DNA of 64,000 nt from an uncultured Paracoccaceae bacterium (lineage in GTDB: Bacteria; Pseudomonadota; Alphaproteobacteria; Rhodobacterales; Rhodobacteraceae). This document shows, in pieces, positions 20,197-28,926 of the stretch. Made by a program: the position numbers and the translations under genes. The stretch spans positions 306,501-370,500 of the forward strand of contig CANNFA010000002.1 in NCBI GenBank assembly GCA_947503765.1, read 5' to 3'. The notes beneath the pieces were generated by a model, which made no database searches, was not told where the DNA came from, and saw only the letters and a program-made list of their open reading frames with translations. The stretch's first letter is position 1. Every line of letters begins with the position of its first letter.

Positions 20197-21075
20197 TCAG
20201 CCGGCGTTTCGGGTCAGGGTCAGGGTCGTCCAGTCGCCGATCTCTTCGCGGGCAGCGAGCGCGCAGCCGTCCGTTTCGTAGACCGCGAGCACCTCGTCCG
20301 CCTGCTCGTTGAGGATCCCCGACAGGATCACCGTGCCGCCCGCTGCCGTCGCTGCCGCGATGTCCGGGGCCAGCGCGATCAGCGGGCCTTTCAGGATATT
20401 GGCGAAGACCAGGTCGAACGGCGCCGCCGCCGCGAGGGCCGGGTTGTCCAGTCCCGCCGCCTCGATGCAGGTGACGGCCCCGGTCAGCCCGTTGGCGGCA
20501 AGGTTCGCCTCGGCCACTTCGACCGCGACGGCGTCGATGTCGCTGGCCAGCACCGCCGCGTCCGGCCAGACCCGCGCCGCCGCCATCGCCAGAACGGCGG
20601 TGCCGCAGCCCAGATCCAGAACCGCGCGCGGCGCCGCGCCTGTGCCGATGATCGCTTCGAGCGCGTTCAGACAGCCCAGCGTCGTGCCGTGATGCCCGGT
20701 GCCGAAGGCCATCGCCGCCTCGATCAGCAGCGCGGTGGCGCCGTCCGGCACCTTGTCTGCGTCGTGGCTGCCGTGAACGAAGAAGCGCCCCGCCACCACC
20801 GGCGACAATTCGCGCCGCACCTTGGCGACCCAGTCGGTCTCGGGCAGTTTTGACACCGCGAAGGGTGCGGCATCGAACGCCGCCGCCAGCAGTGCCAGAC
20901 CGGTCTCGTCCGGTGCTTCGGTGAAATAGCCGCCGACCTCCCACAGGCCGGAGCCGTCCTCGATCTCGAAGATGCCGACGCCGGTGGGCTCCGGCGACAG
21001 ACGTTCCATCGCGTCCGCCACGGCTTCGGCGCGGTCCTGTCCGGCAACGGTGCTCAATGCGGTATAGGTGCTCAT
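20197..21075 (-). CDS. prmA: Ribosomal protein L11 methyltransferase PrmA
   Basis: SAM-dependent enzyme that trimethylates lysines and the N-terminus of ribosomal protein L11. 292 residues. An N-terminal substrate-recognition domain (1-100) precedes the class I methyltransferase core: motif I VLDLGCGTAVLAMAAARV near 155, acidic motif II ASDIDAVAVEVA, and motif IV VFANILKGPLIALAPDIA near 235, diagnostic of PrmA. The segment MAFGTGHHGTTLGCL is the conserved loop over SAM. ATG 21073-21075. 50 bases downstream of msrA, same direction. Confidence 0.93.
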   Translation of the reverse strand: MSTYTALSTVAGQDRAEAVADAMERLSPEPTGVGIFEIEDGSGLWEVGGYFTEAPDETGLALLAAAFDAAPFAVSKLPETDWVAKVRRELSPVVAGRFFVHGSHDADKVPDGATALLIEAAMAFGTGHHGTTLGCLNALEAIIGTGAAPRAVLDLGCGTAVLAMAAARVWPDAAVLASDIDAVAVEVAEANLAANGLTGAVTCIEAAGLDNPALAAAAPFDLVFANILKGPLIALAPDIAAATAAGGTVILSGILNEQADEVLAVYETDGCALAAREEIGDWTTLTLTRNAG

Positions 21076-21125
21076 GCCGCCCTATAGCTGCGTTGCGCGG
21101 GCGCCCGCAAGCGCCCTGACCCGGC

Positions 21126-21779
21126 TCAGGCGGCGCCGACGCCGACCGGGCAGGTCACACCGGTGCCGCCGATCCCGCAATAGCCGCCGGGATTCTTCGC
21201 CAGGTATTGCTGGTGGTAATCCTCGGCATGGTAGAAGTCGGGCGCGCGCCGGATCTCGGTCGTGATCTCGCCGTATCCGGCGGCCTCGAGACGCGGCGCG
21301 AAGGCGGCTTTCGACGCCTCGGCCGCCGCCTGCTGCGCGTCGGTGTAGGTGTAGATGCCCGACCGGTACTGCGTGCCCATGTCGTTGCCCTGCCGCATGC
21401 CCTGTGTCGGGTCGTGCCCTTCCCAGAACAGGCGCAGCAATTCGTCGTAGCTGACGACCTGCGGATCGTAGATCACGCGCACGACCTCGTTATGCCCGGT
21501 CCGGCCGCCGCATACTTCCTGGTAGGTGGGGTTCGGCGTGTGGCCGCCGGCATAGCCCGCCATCGTCAGCCAGACGCCTTCGATCTGCCAGAACTTGCGC
21601 TCGACCCCCCAGAAACAGCCCATGCCGAACATCGCCTGCTCCATCCCCTCGGGCACCGGCGCCTTCAGGTCGCGGCCGGATATGAAATGGCTCTCGGCGG
21701 TCGGGATCGGCGTGTCGCGGCCGGGCAGGGCGTCGCCCGGCGCGACGATTTCCGACTTGCTGCGTCTGAGGGTGAACAT
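21126..21779 (-). CDS. msrA: Peptide methionine sulfoxide reductase MsrA
   Basis: Repairs the S-epimer of methionine sulfoxide in proteins. 217 residues. The catalytic Cys55 lies in [42 protein letters not shown] and [10 protein letters not shown] are family signatures, and a C-terminal [13 protein letters not shown] provides the resolving cysteines. ATG 21777-21779; an upstream opening to 21809 adds residues that do not fit the family. Same direction as prmA, possible two-gene unit. Confidence 0.95.
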   Translation of the reverse strand: MFTLRRSKSEIVAPGDALPGRDTPIPTAESHFISGRDLKAPVPEGMEQAMFGMGCFWGVERKFWQIEGVWLTMAGYAGGHTPNPTYQEVCGGRTGHNEVVRVIYDPQVVSYDELLRLFWEGHDPTQGMRQGNDMGTQYRSGIYTYTDAQQAAAEASKAAFAPRLEAAGYGEITTEIRRAPDFYHAEDYHQQYLAKNPGGYCGIGGTGVTCPVGVGAA

Positions 21780-21863
21780 CGCGGGTCTCCTGTTGCTGGC
21801 CCGCTGCAATATAGGCGCGGGCGGGCAGGGCCGCCACCTTGCCGGGCGAACAAGGCTGCGTGA

Positions 21864-22565
21864 TCAGCGCGGGCGCCGGCCGGGGCGGCGCGGCATCGGG
21901 ATCTCCATCGGCACCTGGCCCGTCAGGATCGCGCGCGCTTCGGGGCGCATCAGGTCGGCCAGCGCGGGCATGTCGCTGCGCAGCCCGCCGGTATAGGTGC
22001 CGAAGGCCGGCAGGATCGCGCGGTCGCCGTCATGCAGGAAACAGGGCCGCGACACAGGGCGGCCCCGCGCGCGCAGCACCGCCTTGGGGTGGTAATGGCC
22101 CGACACCTCGCCGCTGGCACCCGGCTTTGCGATGTGGCGGAAGGTCAGCGGCGCCTCGTGCAGTTCCGCCAGATGCGTGCCGCCCAGCCCGACCGGGCCG
22201 GGATCGTGGTTGCCCTCGATCCAGACCCAGCGGCGCCCCGCCATCAGCCGCGCCAGCCAGAGCACCGTCTCGGGTTCCAGCGCGGCACCGGCGGCCGGAT
22301 CGTCGAAACTGTCGCCAAGGCAGATCACGATGCGCGGGTTCAGATGCGCGATCTCGGCATCGAGCCGGGCCAGCGTGTCGCGCGTCTCGTAGGGGGGCAG
22401 CATGGTGCCGCCGCGCCGGGCGATGCGTTCGGACTTGCCAAGGTGCAGATCCGACACCGCCATCAGCCCCAGATCGGCCCACCAAAGCGCACCCGTGCCG
22501 CGCGCCGCCAGCCGTGCCCCGGCCAGCGTGAAGGCACATTCGTTCCGTATCCGTTCCAGTCCCAT
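21864..22565 (-). CDS. pdeM: Ligase-associated DNA damage response endonuclease PdeM
   Basis: Metallophosphoesterase of the type found with the Lhr-like helicase in bacterial repair clusters. 233 residues. The metal-binding motifs are in order: SDLHLGKS (about 39), GDSFDD, GNHD (about 117), and GHYHPK (about 155). ATG at 22563-22565 chosen; a TTG 12 codons upstream (22599-22601) is possible, but its extra residues are not family-like. It follows the helicase with a 43-base gap, so co-transcribed. The cognate ATP-dependent ligase and partner exonuclease usually in such clusters are not in this window. Confidence 0.82.
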   Translation of the reverse strand: MGLERIRNECAFTLAGARLAARGTGALWWADLGLMAVSDLHLGKSERIARRGGTMLPPYETRDTLARLDAEIAHLNPRIVICLGDSFDDPAAGAALEPETVLWLARLMAGRRWVWIEGNHDPGPVGLGGTHLAELHEAPLTFRHIAKPGASGEVSGHYHPKAVLRARGRPVSRPCFLHDGDRAILPAFGTYTGGLRSDMPALADLMRPEARAILTGQVPMEIPMPRRPGRRPR

Positions 22566-22608
22566 GCCGCGCAGATGCCGGGTTTCGCGGGCGGGCGTCA
22601 AGGGGGCG

Positions 22609-25026
22609 TCACGCGTGGTCCGATGTCTCGGCCAATCCCGCCGCCCGCATCAGGCGCGCGGCTTCCTCGGCGACCAGCCGTTCCGCCCCGGCGCCGTCGA
22701 TCGGCACACGCCCGGCCTCGAGGAACAGCGGCGCAGCCAGCGGCGACACGCGGTCCAGCGGGGCATGGTCGATGCGCCCGGCGGTGCGCGCCAGCATCTC
22801 CTCGATGCGGCCGAAATCCACCAGCCCCTTCAGCGCCTCTTCGCGGGTGATGCCCAGCAGCAGGTGAGCGGGGTCATAGCGGCGCAGCGTGTCGTAAAGG
22901 ATGTCCGACGAAAACGTGGCCTGCCGCCCGGTCTTGCGCTGCCCGCCGATCTGCCGGTCGATCAGCCCGGCGATCACCGCCGACGCCTTGAAGGTGCGCT
23001 TCATCACCGCGTTGCCGCCCAGCCACGTCTCGAACGCATCCCGCAGATCGCCCGGCGCGAACAGCGCGGCGGGGTCGTCCAGCCGTTCCAGCCCCCAGAT
23101 CAGAACCGCGTAATCCGTGGACACGAAGCCCAGCGGGTGCAGGCCCAGCGCCTCCATCCGCTGGGTCAGCAGCAGGCCCAGCGTCTGCATCGCGTTGCGT
23201 CCGGCAAAGCCGTAGATGCAGGCATGCTCGCGCCCCTCATGGGGAAAGGTCTCGACCAGCAGACGGCCCATCTCGGGCAGGCGCGACACCTCGCGTTGCA
23301 GCGCCAGCCAGTCGGCGGTGTGGTCCGGCAGCTCTGGCCAGCTGCCTTGCCGGAACATGCGCAGGATGCGGTGCGACAACTGCGTGGAGGTGGCGAACTT
23401 GGTGCCCATGAAGGCGGCGATGCGCGGCTTGCGCGCGGCAGAGCGCGTCACCTCGACCACCATCTCGCGCAGGCCCTCGTAGCGCACGATGCGCCCGCCG
23501 ATCAGGAAGGTGTCGCCGGGGGTCAGCGTGGCGGCGAACCCTTCCTCGATCTCGCCCAGCGGCTTGCCCCGGCCGCGCATCCGCACCTTGACCAGATCGG
23601 TATCCTGAATGGTGCCGATATTCATGCGGATCTGCCGCGCGCTGCGCGGATCGCGCAGGCGCCACAGCCCGTCCGCGCCCTGTTTCAGCCGCTGCCAGCG
23701 GTCATAGGCCCGCAGCGCGTAGCCGCCGGTGGCGACGAAATCGAGGCAGGCATCGAAATCGGCGCGGCTGAGCGCGGCATAGGGGCCGGCGCTTTTCACC
23801 TCGGCATAAAGCGCGCCCGCGTCGAACGGGCCGGCACAGGCGGTGATCAGGATCTGCTGGCACAACACGTCGCGCGGGCCGGCACCGCGCGGGTCGCCGT
23901 CGAGATCGCGCTCCTTCGCGGCCTGCAACGCGGCGACGCACTCGACCACCTCGAACCGGTTCGCCGGCACCAGCCGCGCCTTGGACGGTGCGTTGTAGCG
24001 ATGGTTCGCGCGGCCGATCCGCTGGACCAGCCGCTTGACGTTCTTCGGCGCGCCGACCTGGATGATGAGGTCCACGTCGCCCCAGTCGATCCCCAGGTCC
24101 AGCGTGCCGGTGCAGACAATGGCCCGCAGATCGCCGCGCACCATCGCCGCCTCGACCTTCTGGCGCTGTTCGCGCGCGAGGCTGCCGTGGTGGATGCCGA
24201 TCGGCAGACCCTCGTCATTGGCCATCCACAGCTTGTGAAAGAATATCTCGGCCTGCGCGCGGGTGTTGTGAAAGATCAGCGTGGTGCGGTGCGCCTTCAC
24301 CTGCTCCAGCACAGCCGGAATCGCATGGGCGCCGCCGCCCCCCGACCAGGGCGGCATCTCGGCCGTCTCCAGCATGGCGATGTCGGGATCGGGGCCGGGA
24401 TCGGCATGCAGGATCTCGCAGGGGTCCGGGTGGCGGGCCAGAATCCGCGCGATGGCCGCCGGATCCTCGACCGTGGCCGACAGGCCGACCCGGCGCAGGC
24501 CGGGACGCAGAGACTGAAGCCGCGCCAGCCCCAGCATCAGCTGATCGCCGCGCTTCGATTCCGCCAGCGCGTGGATCTCGTCCACGATCACCCGCTCGAG
24601 CCCGGCGAAGATGCGCGGCGCATCCTCGTAGGACAGCAGCAGGGCCAGGCTTTCGGGCGTGGTCAACAGGATATGCGGCGGATCGGCGCGCTGGCGGCGC
24701 TTGGCGCTCGACGGGGTGTCGCCGGTGCGGTCCTCGATGCGGACCGGCAGGCCCATCTCCCGGGCCGGCGCCGTCAGGTTGCGCCTGATATCGGCGGCCA
24801 GCGCCTTGAGCGGCGAGACATAGAGCGTGTGCAGCCCGGTATGCAAGCCATCCGCCAGCTCCACCAGTGTCGGCAGGAACCCGGCGAGCGTCTTGCCCCC
24901 TCCGGTGGGCGCGATCAGCAGCAGCGCGGGCGCATCGGCACGGTCGAGCATGGCGCACTGGTGCGGATGCGCCTGCCAGCCGCGCGCGTCGAACCAGCCG
25001 GCGAATGGTCCCGGCAGAGGCGTCAT
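22609..25026 (-). CDS. Ligase-associated DEXH-box (Lhr-like) helicase
   Basis: Superfamily 2 ATP-dependent helicase related to the Lhr core, encoded next to PdeM in a DNA-damage response module. About 805 residues. Motif I LIAPTGGGKTLAGF near 40, Ia YVSPLKALAADI, II VIVDEIHALAESKRGDQ near 145, III LSATVEDPAAIARIL, IV-VI with LIFHNTRAQAE, GIHHGSLAREQR and LIQRIGRANHRY in sequence order, then the winged-helix/Lhr-specific C-terminal region. ATG at 25024-25026 begins MTPLPGPFAGWFDARGW, which fits the family start. 31 bases downstream of the marR gene on the same strand. Confidence 0.88.
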   Translation of the reverse strand: MTPLPGPFAGWFDARGWQAHPHQCAMLDRADAPALLLIAPTGGGKTLAGFLPTLVELADGLHTGLHTLYVSPLKALAADIRRNLTAPAREMGLPVRIEDRTGDTPSSAKRRQRADPPHILLTTPESLALLLSYEDAPRIFAGLERVIVDEIHALAESKRGDQLMLGLARLQSLRPGLRRVGLSATVEDPAAIARILARHPDPCEILHADPGPDPDIAMLETAEMPPWSGGGGAHAIPAVLEQVKAHRTTLIFHNTRAQAEIFFHKLWMANDEGLPIGIHHGSLAREQRQKVEAAMVRGDLRAIVCTGTLDLGIDWGDVDLIIQVGAPKNVKRLVQRIGRANHRYNAPSKARLVPANRFEVVECVAALQAAKERDLDGDPRGAGPRDVLCQQILITACAGPFDAGALYAEVKSAGPYAALSRADFDACLDFVATGGYALRAYDRWQRLKQGADGLWRLRDPRSARQIRMNIGTIQDTDLVKVRMRGRGKPLGEIEEGFAATLTPGDTFLIGGRIVRYEGLREMVVEVTRSAARKPRIAAFMGTKFATSTQLSHRILRMFRQGSWPELPDHTADWLALQREVSRLPEMGRLLVETFPHEGREHACIYGFAGRNAMQTLGLLLTQRMEALGLHPLGFVSTDYAVLIWGLERLDDPAALFAPGDLRDAFETWLGGNAVMKRTFKASAVIAGLIDRQIGGQRKTGRQATFSSDILYDTLRRYDPAHLLLGITREEALKGLVDFGRIEEMLARTAGRIDHAPLDRVSPLAAPLFLEAGRVPIDGAGAERLVAEEAARLMRAAGLAETSDHA

Positions 25027-25057
25027 CGCCGGCAGGCGGTCCTTGCGGTCCAGGCGA

Positions 25058-25666
25058 TCAGGGCGCGCATTTGCGGCGCAGTTGCGCGGCGATCTCGGCA
25101 ACCTCGGTCTCGAACCGGTCCGGTCCGACACGCCCGGCATCGTCCGTCCAGGCGACGAAGCGTTCGAGCAGCGGCACGAAGGTGCGGCGTTCCTCCTCGG
25201 TCCAGCCGGACAGGAAATCGCCCATCACCAGGAACTTGAACCGCCGCACAGCCTCGATGATCGCCTGGCCGCGCGGGGTCAGTTCCAGCACGGTGCGTCG
25301 CGCATCCTCCTGGCTGGCCGCCCGCTGCGCCAGGCCCTTGCCGATCACCACGCTGACCAGCCGCGAGGCGCGCGAGGGGTCGATATGCAACCGCGCGGCA
25401 ACGGTCGCCACCATGGTCTCGGTCTCGTCGCAGGTGCCGAATTCGTTCGACGGGGCCCAAATCGCGATCAGCACCTCCAGCTCCGGCAGGTCAAGCTCCT
25501 GCTCCAGCCCCAGGGCGGCCAGCGCGGCGGTGCCAAGCTCGCGTTTCAGGAACCGCCGCCGCAACTGTTGCAGCGCCGCGTCAAGTACGAAAGCGTCCCC
25601 GGTGACGGCGCGGTCGATTCCGGCCTCGTCCAGGAATTCGGCAATGGTGTCGTTTCGCGAAGAAAT
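25058..25666 (-). CDS. MarR-family transcriptional regulator
   Basis: About 202 residues with a winged helix-turn-helix in the middle: VATVAARLHIDPSRASRLVSVVIGKGLAQRAAS (about 87-120) then DARRTVLELTPRGQAIIEA, the wing and dimer helix of MarR proteins. Divergent from an MFS drug exporter, which it most likely represses. Start: no ATG or GTG opens this frame in the right place. A perfect AGGAGG sits 8 bases before an ATT codon at 25664-25666, and the protein from there (ISSRNDTIAEFLDEAGIDRAV) looks natural. A TTG at 25739-25741 would add 25 atypical residues and swallow the Shine-Dalgarno. I therefore give the ATT start, with the TTG as alternative. Confidence 0.75.
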   Translation of the reverse strand: MSSRNDTIAEFLDEAGIDRAVTGDAFVLDAALQQLRRRFLKRELGTAALAALGLEQELDLPELEVLIAIWAPSNEFGTCDETETMVATVAARLHIDPSRASRLVSVVIGKGLAQRAASQEDARRTVLELTPRGQAIIEAVRRFKFLVMGDFLSGWTEEERRTFVPLLERFVAWTDDAGRVGPDRFETEVAEIAAQLRRKCAP

Positions 25667-25742
25667 GGTCCTGTCCTCCTGACCGGTCGTCCCTGTCGTG
25701 CGATGCGGTGCGCAGCTCGGGGCCGAGACCGCGGATTGCAAT

Positions 25743-25761
25743 TACATGCTGTTGACATGTA
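25743..25761. promoter_or_regulatory. Palindromic operator candidate tacatg-N7-catgta
   Basis: Perfect 6-bp inverted repeat with a 7-base spacer, in the gap between the divergent marR and MFS genes. The spacing and position are typical for a MarR dimer site. It overlaps the -35 hexamer of the MFS promoter, so binding would block polymerase. Confidence 0.6.
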
Positions 25762-25782
25762 TCTGCCAGCGACCCAGATATA
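25752..25782 (+). promoter_or_regulatory. Promoter for the MFS exporter
   Basis: Consensus -35 TTGACA (25752-25757) followed after 18-19 bases by an AT-rich agatata (25776-25782) as -10 candidate. The spacing is slightly long, consistent with a weak, regulated promoter. The transcript would have a leader of about 80 bases. Confidence 0.5.
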
Positions 25783-25871
25783 GGCGCCAGACCTGTCCGG
25801 CGCCAGACCCCGATGCGATTTCGGCCCTTTGCCCGGCGGGGCGTGCGAATTTGAACGAAAAGGATTGCGAC

Positions 25872-27392
25872 TTGGCCGATCACCCCGGATTGCCCCAGGA
25901 CGGCACGGACGCGGCAAGACTGAAGCTGGTGCTCGGCGCCGTCGCCTCGGTGCTGTTCCTGGCCTCGCTGGGCCAGACCGTGGTGACCACCGCCCTGCCG
26001 ATCATCGTCGGAGAGCTTGGCGGCCTTGACCAGATCACCTGGGTCATCACCGCCTACCTGCTGGCCGCAACGGTCGGCGCGCCGGTCTTCGGCAAGCTGG
26101 GCGATCTTTTCGGCCGCAAGGTCGTGCTTCAGGCCGGAATCGGCGTGTTCCTCGCCGGATCGGTGCTGAGCGCGCTGGCACCCAGCCTCTGGGTGCTGGT
26201 CGCGGGCCGTTTCGTGCAGGGGCTTGGCGGCGGCGGGCTGATCGTGGTGTCGATGGCCACGATCGCCGACGTGGTGCCGCCGCGCCAGCGCGGCAAGTAC
26301 CAGGGCCTGATGGGCGCCGTGTTCGGCGTGTCCACCGTGCTCGGCCCGCTCGCGGGCGGCTTCGTCGTGCAGCATTTTCACTGGAGCTGGCTGTTTTTCG
26401 CCAACGTGCCGCTGGGCCTGCTGGCCTTCGCCATCCTCGCCGCGGTGCTGGACACGCCGCCGCCGCGCGGCCGCTCGTCGCTCGATTACGTCGGCGCGGG
26501 GCTTTTGACGCTGGCGCTGTCGCTGGCGGTGGTGATCGCCAGCATCGGCGGCGATGCGCTGCCATGGTCCAGCCCGCGGATGCTGGTGCTGATCGGTGCC
26601 ACCCTGGCCGCGCTGGCCGCCTTCGTCTGGGCAGAGCGCCGCGCCCCCGAGCCGATCCTTCCCCTGGTCCTGTTCCGGGTCAACAACTTCGTGGTGTCCA
26701 ATACGGTCGGCCTGATCACCGGGGTGGCGATGTTCGGCACCATCACCTTCGTTCCGATGTTCATGCAGGTGGTCAAGGGACTGTCACCGGCGATGTCGGG
26801 CCTGTTCATCTTTCCGATGATGCTCGGGATGATCCTTGCCTCGACGACGGCGGGACAGATCATGTCGCGCACCGGCCGCTACCGGATGCTGCCGGTCTGG
26901 TCGACGCTGCTCCTGGCGGCGGCGATGGGCCTGATGGCGATGGTCGGCCCGGCCACCCCGAACTGGATGATCGCGGTCTGGGTGACGCTGGCCGGCATCG
27001 GCATCGGCCCGGTGATGGGCGTCGGCGTCACCGCGATCCAGAATGCGGTGCCGCAGCGCATGGTCGGCGTGGGCACCGCCAGCGCCAACATGTTCCGGCT
27101 GATCGGCGGATCGCTTGGCACGGCGCTGTTCGGCGCGATCTTCGCGCATGGCCTGACGCGCGAGCTGGGCGGTGTCCTTGGCGGGGCCGATCCCCGCTCG
27201 ATGTCCGCGCAGGCGATCGCGGCGATGGATCCGCAGCTTCAGGTGCAGGTGACAGAGGGCATCGCCCAGGCGCTGCAACCGGTCTTCCTGATCGGGGCCG
27301 CGCTGGCCTTCGCGGCCAGCTTCATCTCGCTGCTGATGGTGGAATTGCCGCTGCAGGACCGCATGCCGGACAGTCGCCAGCCGGCGGAGTGA
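25872..27392 (+). CDS. MFS drug exporter, DHA2 (14-TM) family
   Basis: Proton-driven major facilitator transporter of the EmrB/QacA type. About 506 residues and some 14 hydrophobic segments. Motif A GKLGDLFGRKVV lies in the loop after TM2. Motif C-like GVSTVLGPLAGG in TM5 marks drug:H+ antiporters. The N-terminal TM1 region has SLGQTVVTTALPIIVGELGG. TTG at 25872-25874 is placed 7 bases after AAGGA; an upstream TTG at 25851 is also in frame. Substrate unknown; control by the divergent MarR protein is inferred from the shared operator. Confidence 0.88.
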   Translation: MADHPGLPQDGTDAARLKLVLGAVASVLFLASLGQTVVTTALPIIVGELGGLDQITWVITAYLLAATVGAPVFGKLGDLFGRKVVLQAGIGVFLAGSVLSALAPSLWVLVAGRFVQGLGGGGLIVVSMATIADVVPPRQRGKYQGLMGAVFGVSTVLGPLAGGFVVQHFHWSWLFFANVPLGLLAFAILAAVLDTPPPRGRSSLDYVGAGLLTLALSLAVVIASIGGDALPWSSPRMLVLIGATLAALAAFVWAERRAPEPILPLVLFRVNNFVVSNTVGLITGVAMFGTITFVPMFMQVVKGLSPAMSGLFIFPMMLGMILASTTAGQIMSRTGRYRMLPVWSTLLLAAAMGLMAMVGPATPNWMIAVWVTLAGIGIGPVMGVGVTAIQNAVPQRMVGVGTASANMFRLIGGSLGTALFGAIFAHGLTRELGGVLGGADPRSMSAQAIAAMDPQLQVQVTEGIAQALQPVFLIGAALAFAASFISLLMVELPLQDRMPDSRQPAE

Positions 27393-27429
27393 CCGGGCCG
27401 GCCTTGCGCCGCGCCTGCTCCTCATCTTG

Positions 27430-27496
27430 CCCGAAATACCTTGGGGAGCGCGAGGGGCAAAGCCCCTCGCCCCGGTCGGATCGCCCCGGCGATCCG
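27430..27496. terminator. Double hairpin between convergent genes
   Basis: Two stem-loops: gcgaggggc/gcccctcgc (27450-27458 with 27462-27470, loop aaa) and cggatcgcc/ggcgatccg (27477-27485 with 27488-27496). They lie between the ends of the MFS gene (plus) and the AAA ATPase gene (minus). No clear T-run. The first, with its cccgaaataccttgggg flank, resembles intergenic sequences I recall in Rhodobacterales. Probably a bidirectional transcription stop. Confidence 0.5.
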
Positions 27497-27509
27497 AAGC
27501 GGCCGGCCA

Positions 27510-28820
27510 TCAATGCACGATCGCCTCTTCGCGCACGAACATGTTGGCCCAGGCCCGGTCGATCAGGTCGGGATTCATCTGGTAGGGGATCCCCTCGAAT
27601 TCGCAGATCGAGATCATCTGGTCGATCAGGAAGATCGGCTGGTAATTCGCATAGACGTTGTCGATCGTCGGGTACTTGTTGCGGATCAGGTGGACCAGCG
27701 CCGGTTCGTCCAGCGGCATCTGGCGCTTCTTGGCGACCATGGCAAAGATCTTCAGGAAATCCCTCTGGCTTGGCCCGTCGATCTTGATCTTGAAGAAGAT
27801 CCGCCTGAGCGCCGCCTTGTCGAAGATCTCGTTCGGGTGGAAGTTGGTGGAAAAGATCACCAGCGTGTCGAACGGCACCTCGAATTTCTCGCCCGATTGC
27901 AGCGCAAGGATGTCCTTCGATTCCTCCAGCGGCACGATCCAGCGGTTGATCAGCGCCTGGGGCGGCTCCTTCTGGCGGCCGAGGTCGTCGACGATGAACA
28001 CGCCGCCGGTGGACTTGAGCTGCAGCGGCGCCTGATAGGTGCGCGAGGTGGCGTTGTAGACCAGATCGAGCATGTCCAGCGACAGCTCGCCCCCGGTGAT
28101 CACCGTCGGCCGCTCGCACAGCACATAGCGCCGGTCATAGCGGTTCGACGTGCGGCGCAGTTGCGACGGATCGTCGGTCAGTTCCTCGGCGATGGTGTGC
28201 ACGATGGGATCGTAGACCGTGATCACCTGCCCCGAATAGAAGACCGCCCGCGGCACGAAGATCCGGTCGCCCAGGGCGTCGCGGATCCCGTTGGAGATCG
28301 AGGATTTCCCGTTGCCGGGCGGGCCGTACATCAGGATCGACCGGCCCGAGCCGACGGCGGGGCCCAGCTGGTCGATCAGGTCGGGCGGCAGGATCAGGTG
28401 GCCCATCGCGCCGGTCAGCTGATCGCGCGTCATCTGGATGTTGCGGATCGACTGGCGCTTGACCTGCTTGGCGTAGTCTTCCAGCGGGATCGGCATCGCG
28501 CCGTAATATTCCGACTGGCTCAGCGCATCCAGCGCGCGCGCCTTGCCGGCATCGGACAGCTGATAGCCCATCTCGCCGCCCGAATTGGCGTGCAGGGTGC
28601 CGGTCGCCTCGACCAGTTTCTGGGTGCGGCACAGATCCACCAGATCCTGCGCGACGGGCACGGCCAGCGCCAGGATCTGCGCCATTTCCGTGACCTGTTC
28701 GACGTTGCGCCGGAACATCGTCTTCAGCAGGATGTCGCGCATCACCACCACCGGCAGTCCGGTCGCCTCGATGCTTTTCGGTGTCGGCGGCTCCAGTACG
28801 CCGGTAACATGCATGTTCAT
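27510..28820 (-). CDS. AAA-family ATPase with N-terminal winged helix, next to Tad locus
   Basis: About 436 residues. Residues 27-105 look like a helical/winged-helix domain (ILLKTMFRRNVEQVTEMAQI, YQLSDAGKARALDAL). An ATPase core follows with Walker A YGPPGNGKSS (165-173), Walker B GVFIVDDLGR, a VIFSTNFHP sensor-1 stretch and a RRIFFKI arginine-finger region. No signal or TM, so cytoplasmic. ATG 28818-28820 (MNMHVTGV). I recall similar ATPases beside pilus or Tad genes in Rhodobacterales, but no function is established to my knowledge. It is divergent from the membrane protein at 28927, with 106 bases between starts. Confidence 0.75.
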   Translation of the reverse strand: MNMHVTGVLEPPTPKSIEATGLPVVVMRDILLKTMFRRNVEQVTEMAQILALAVPVAQDLVDLCRTQKLVEATGTLHANSGGEMGYQLSDAGKARALDALSQSEYYGAMPIPLEDYAKQVKRQSIRNIQMTRDQLTGAMGHLILPPDLIDQLGPAVGSGRSILMYGPPGNGKSSISNGIRDALGDRIFVPRAVFYSGQVITVYDPIVHTIAEELTDDPSQLRRTSNRYDRRYVLCERPTVITGGELSLDMLDLVYNATSRTYQAPLQLKSTGGVFIVDDLGRQKEPPQALINRWIVPLEESKDILALQSGEKFEVPFDTLVIFSTNFHPNEIFDKAALRRIFFKIKIDGPSQRDFLKIFAMVAKKRQMPLDEPALVHLIRNKYPTIDNVYANYQPIFLIDQMISICEFEGIPYQMNPDLIDRAWANMFVREEAIVH

Positions 28821-28926
28821 CTGGTGCTCTTGCCCGGACGGCATCCGTCCAAGGCCCCTCTTGACTTGCTCTTTCCGGTAGTCTTGTGACAACGCACTGT
28901 GGCAAAATGATGGACACGCCGAGGGC

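Noticed and set aside
19787-20281. Plus-strand frame of 164 codons in the 458-bp gap
   Set aside because: Overlaps the prmA end, no ribosome site, Arg/Pro-rich composition typical of shadow frames.
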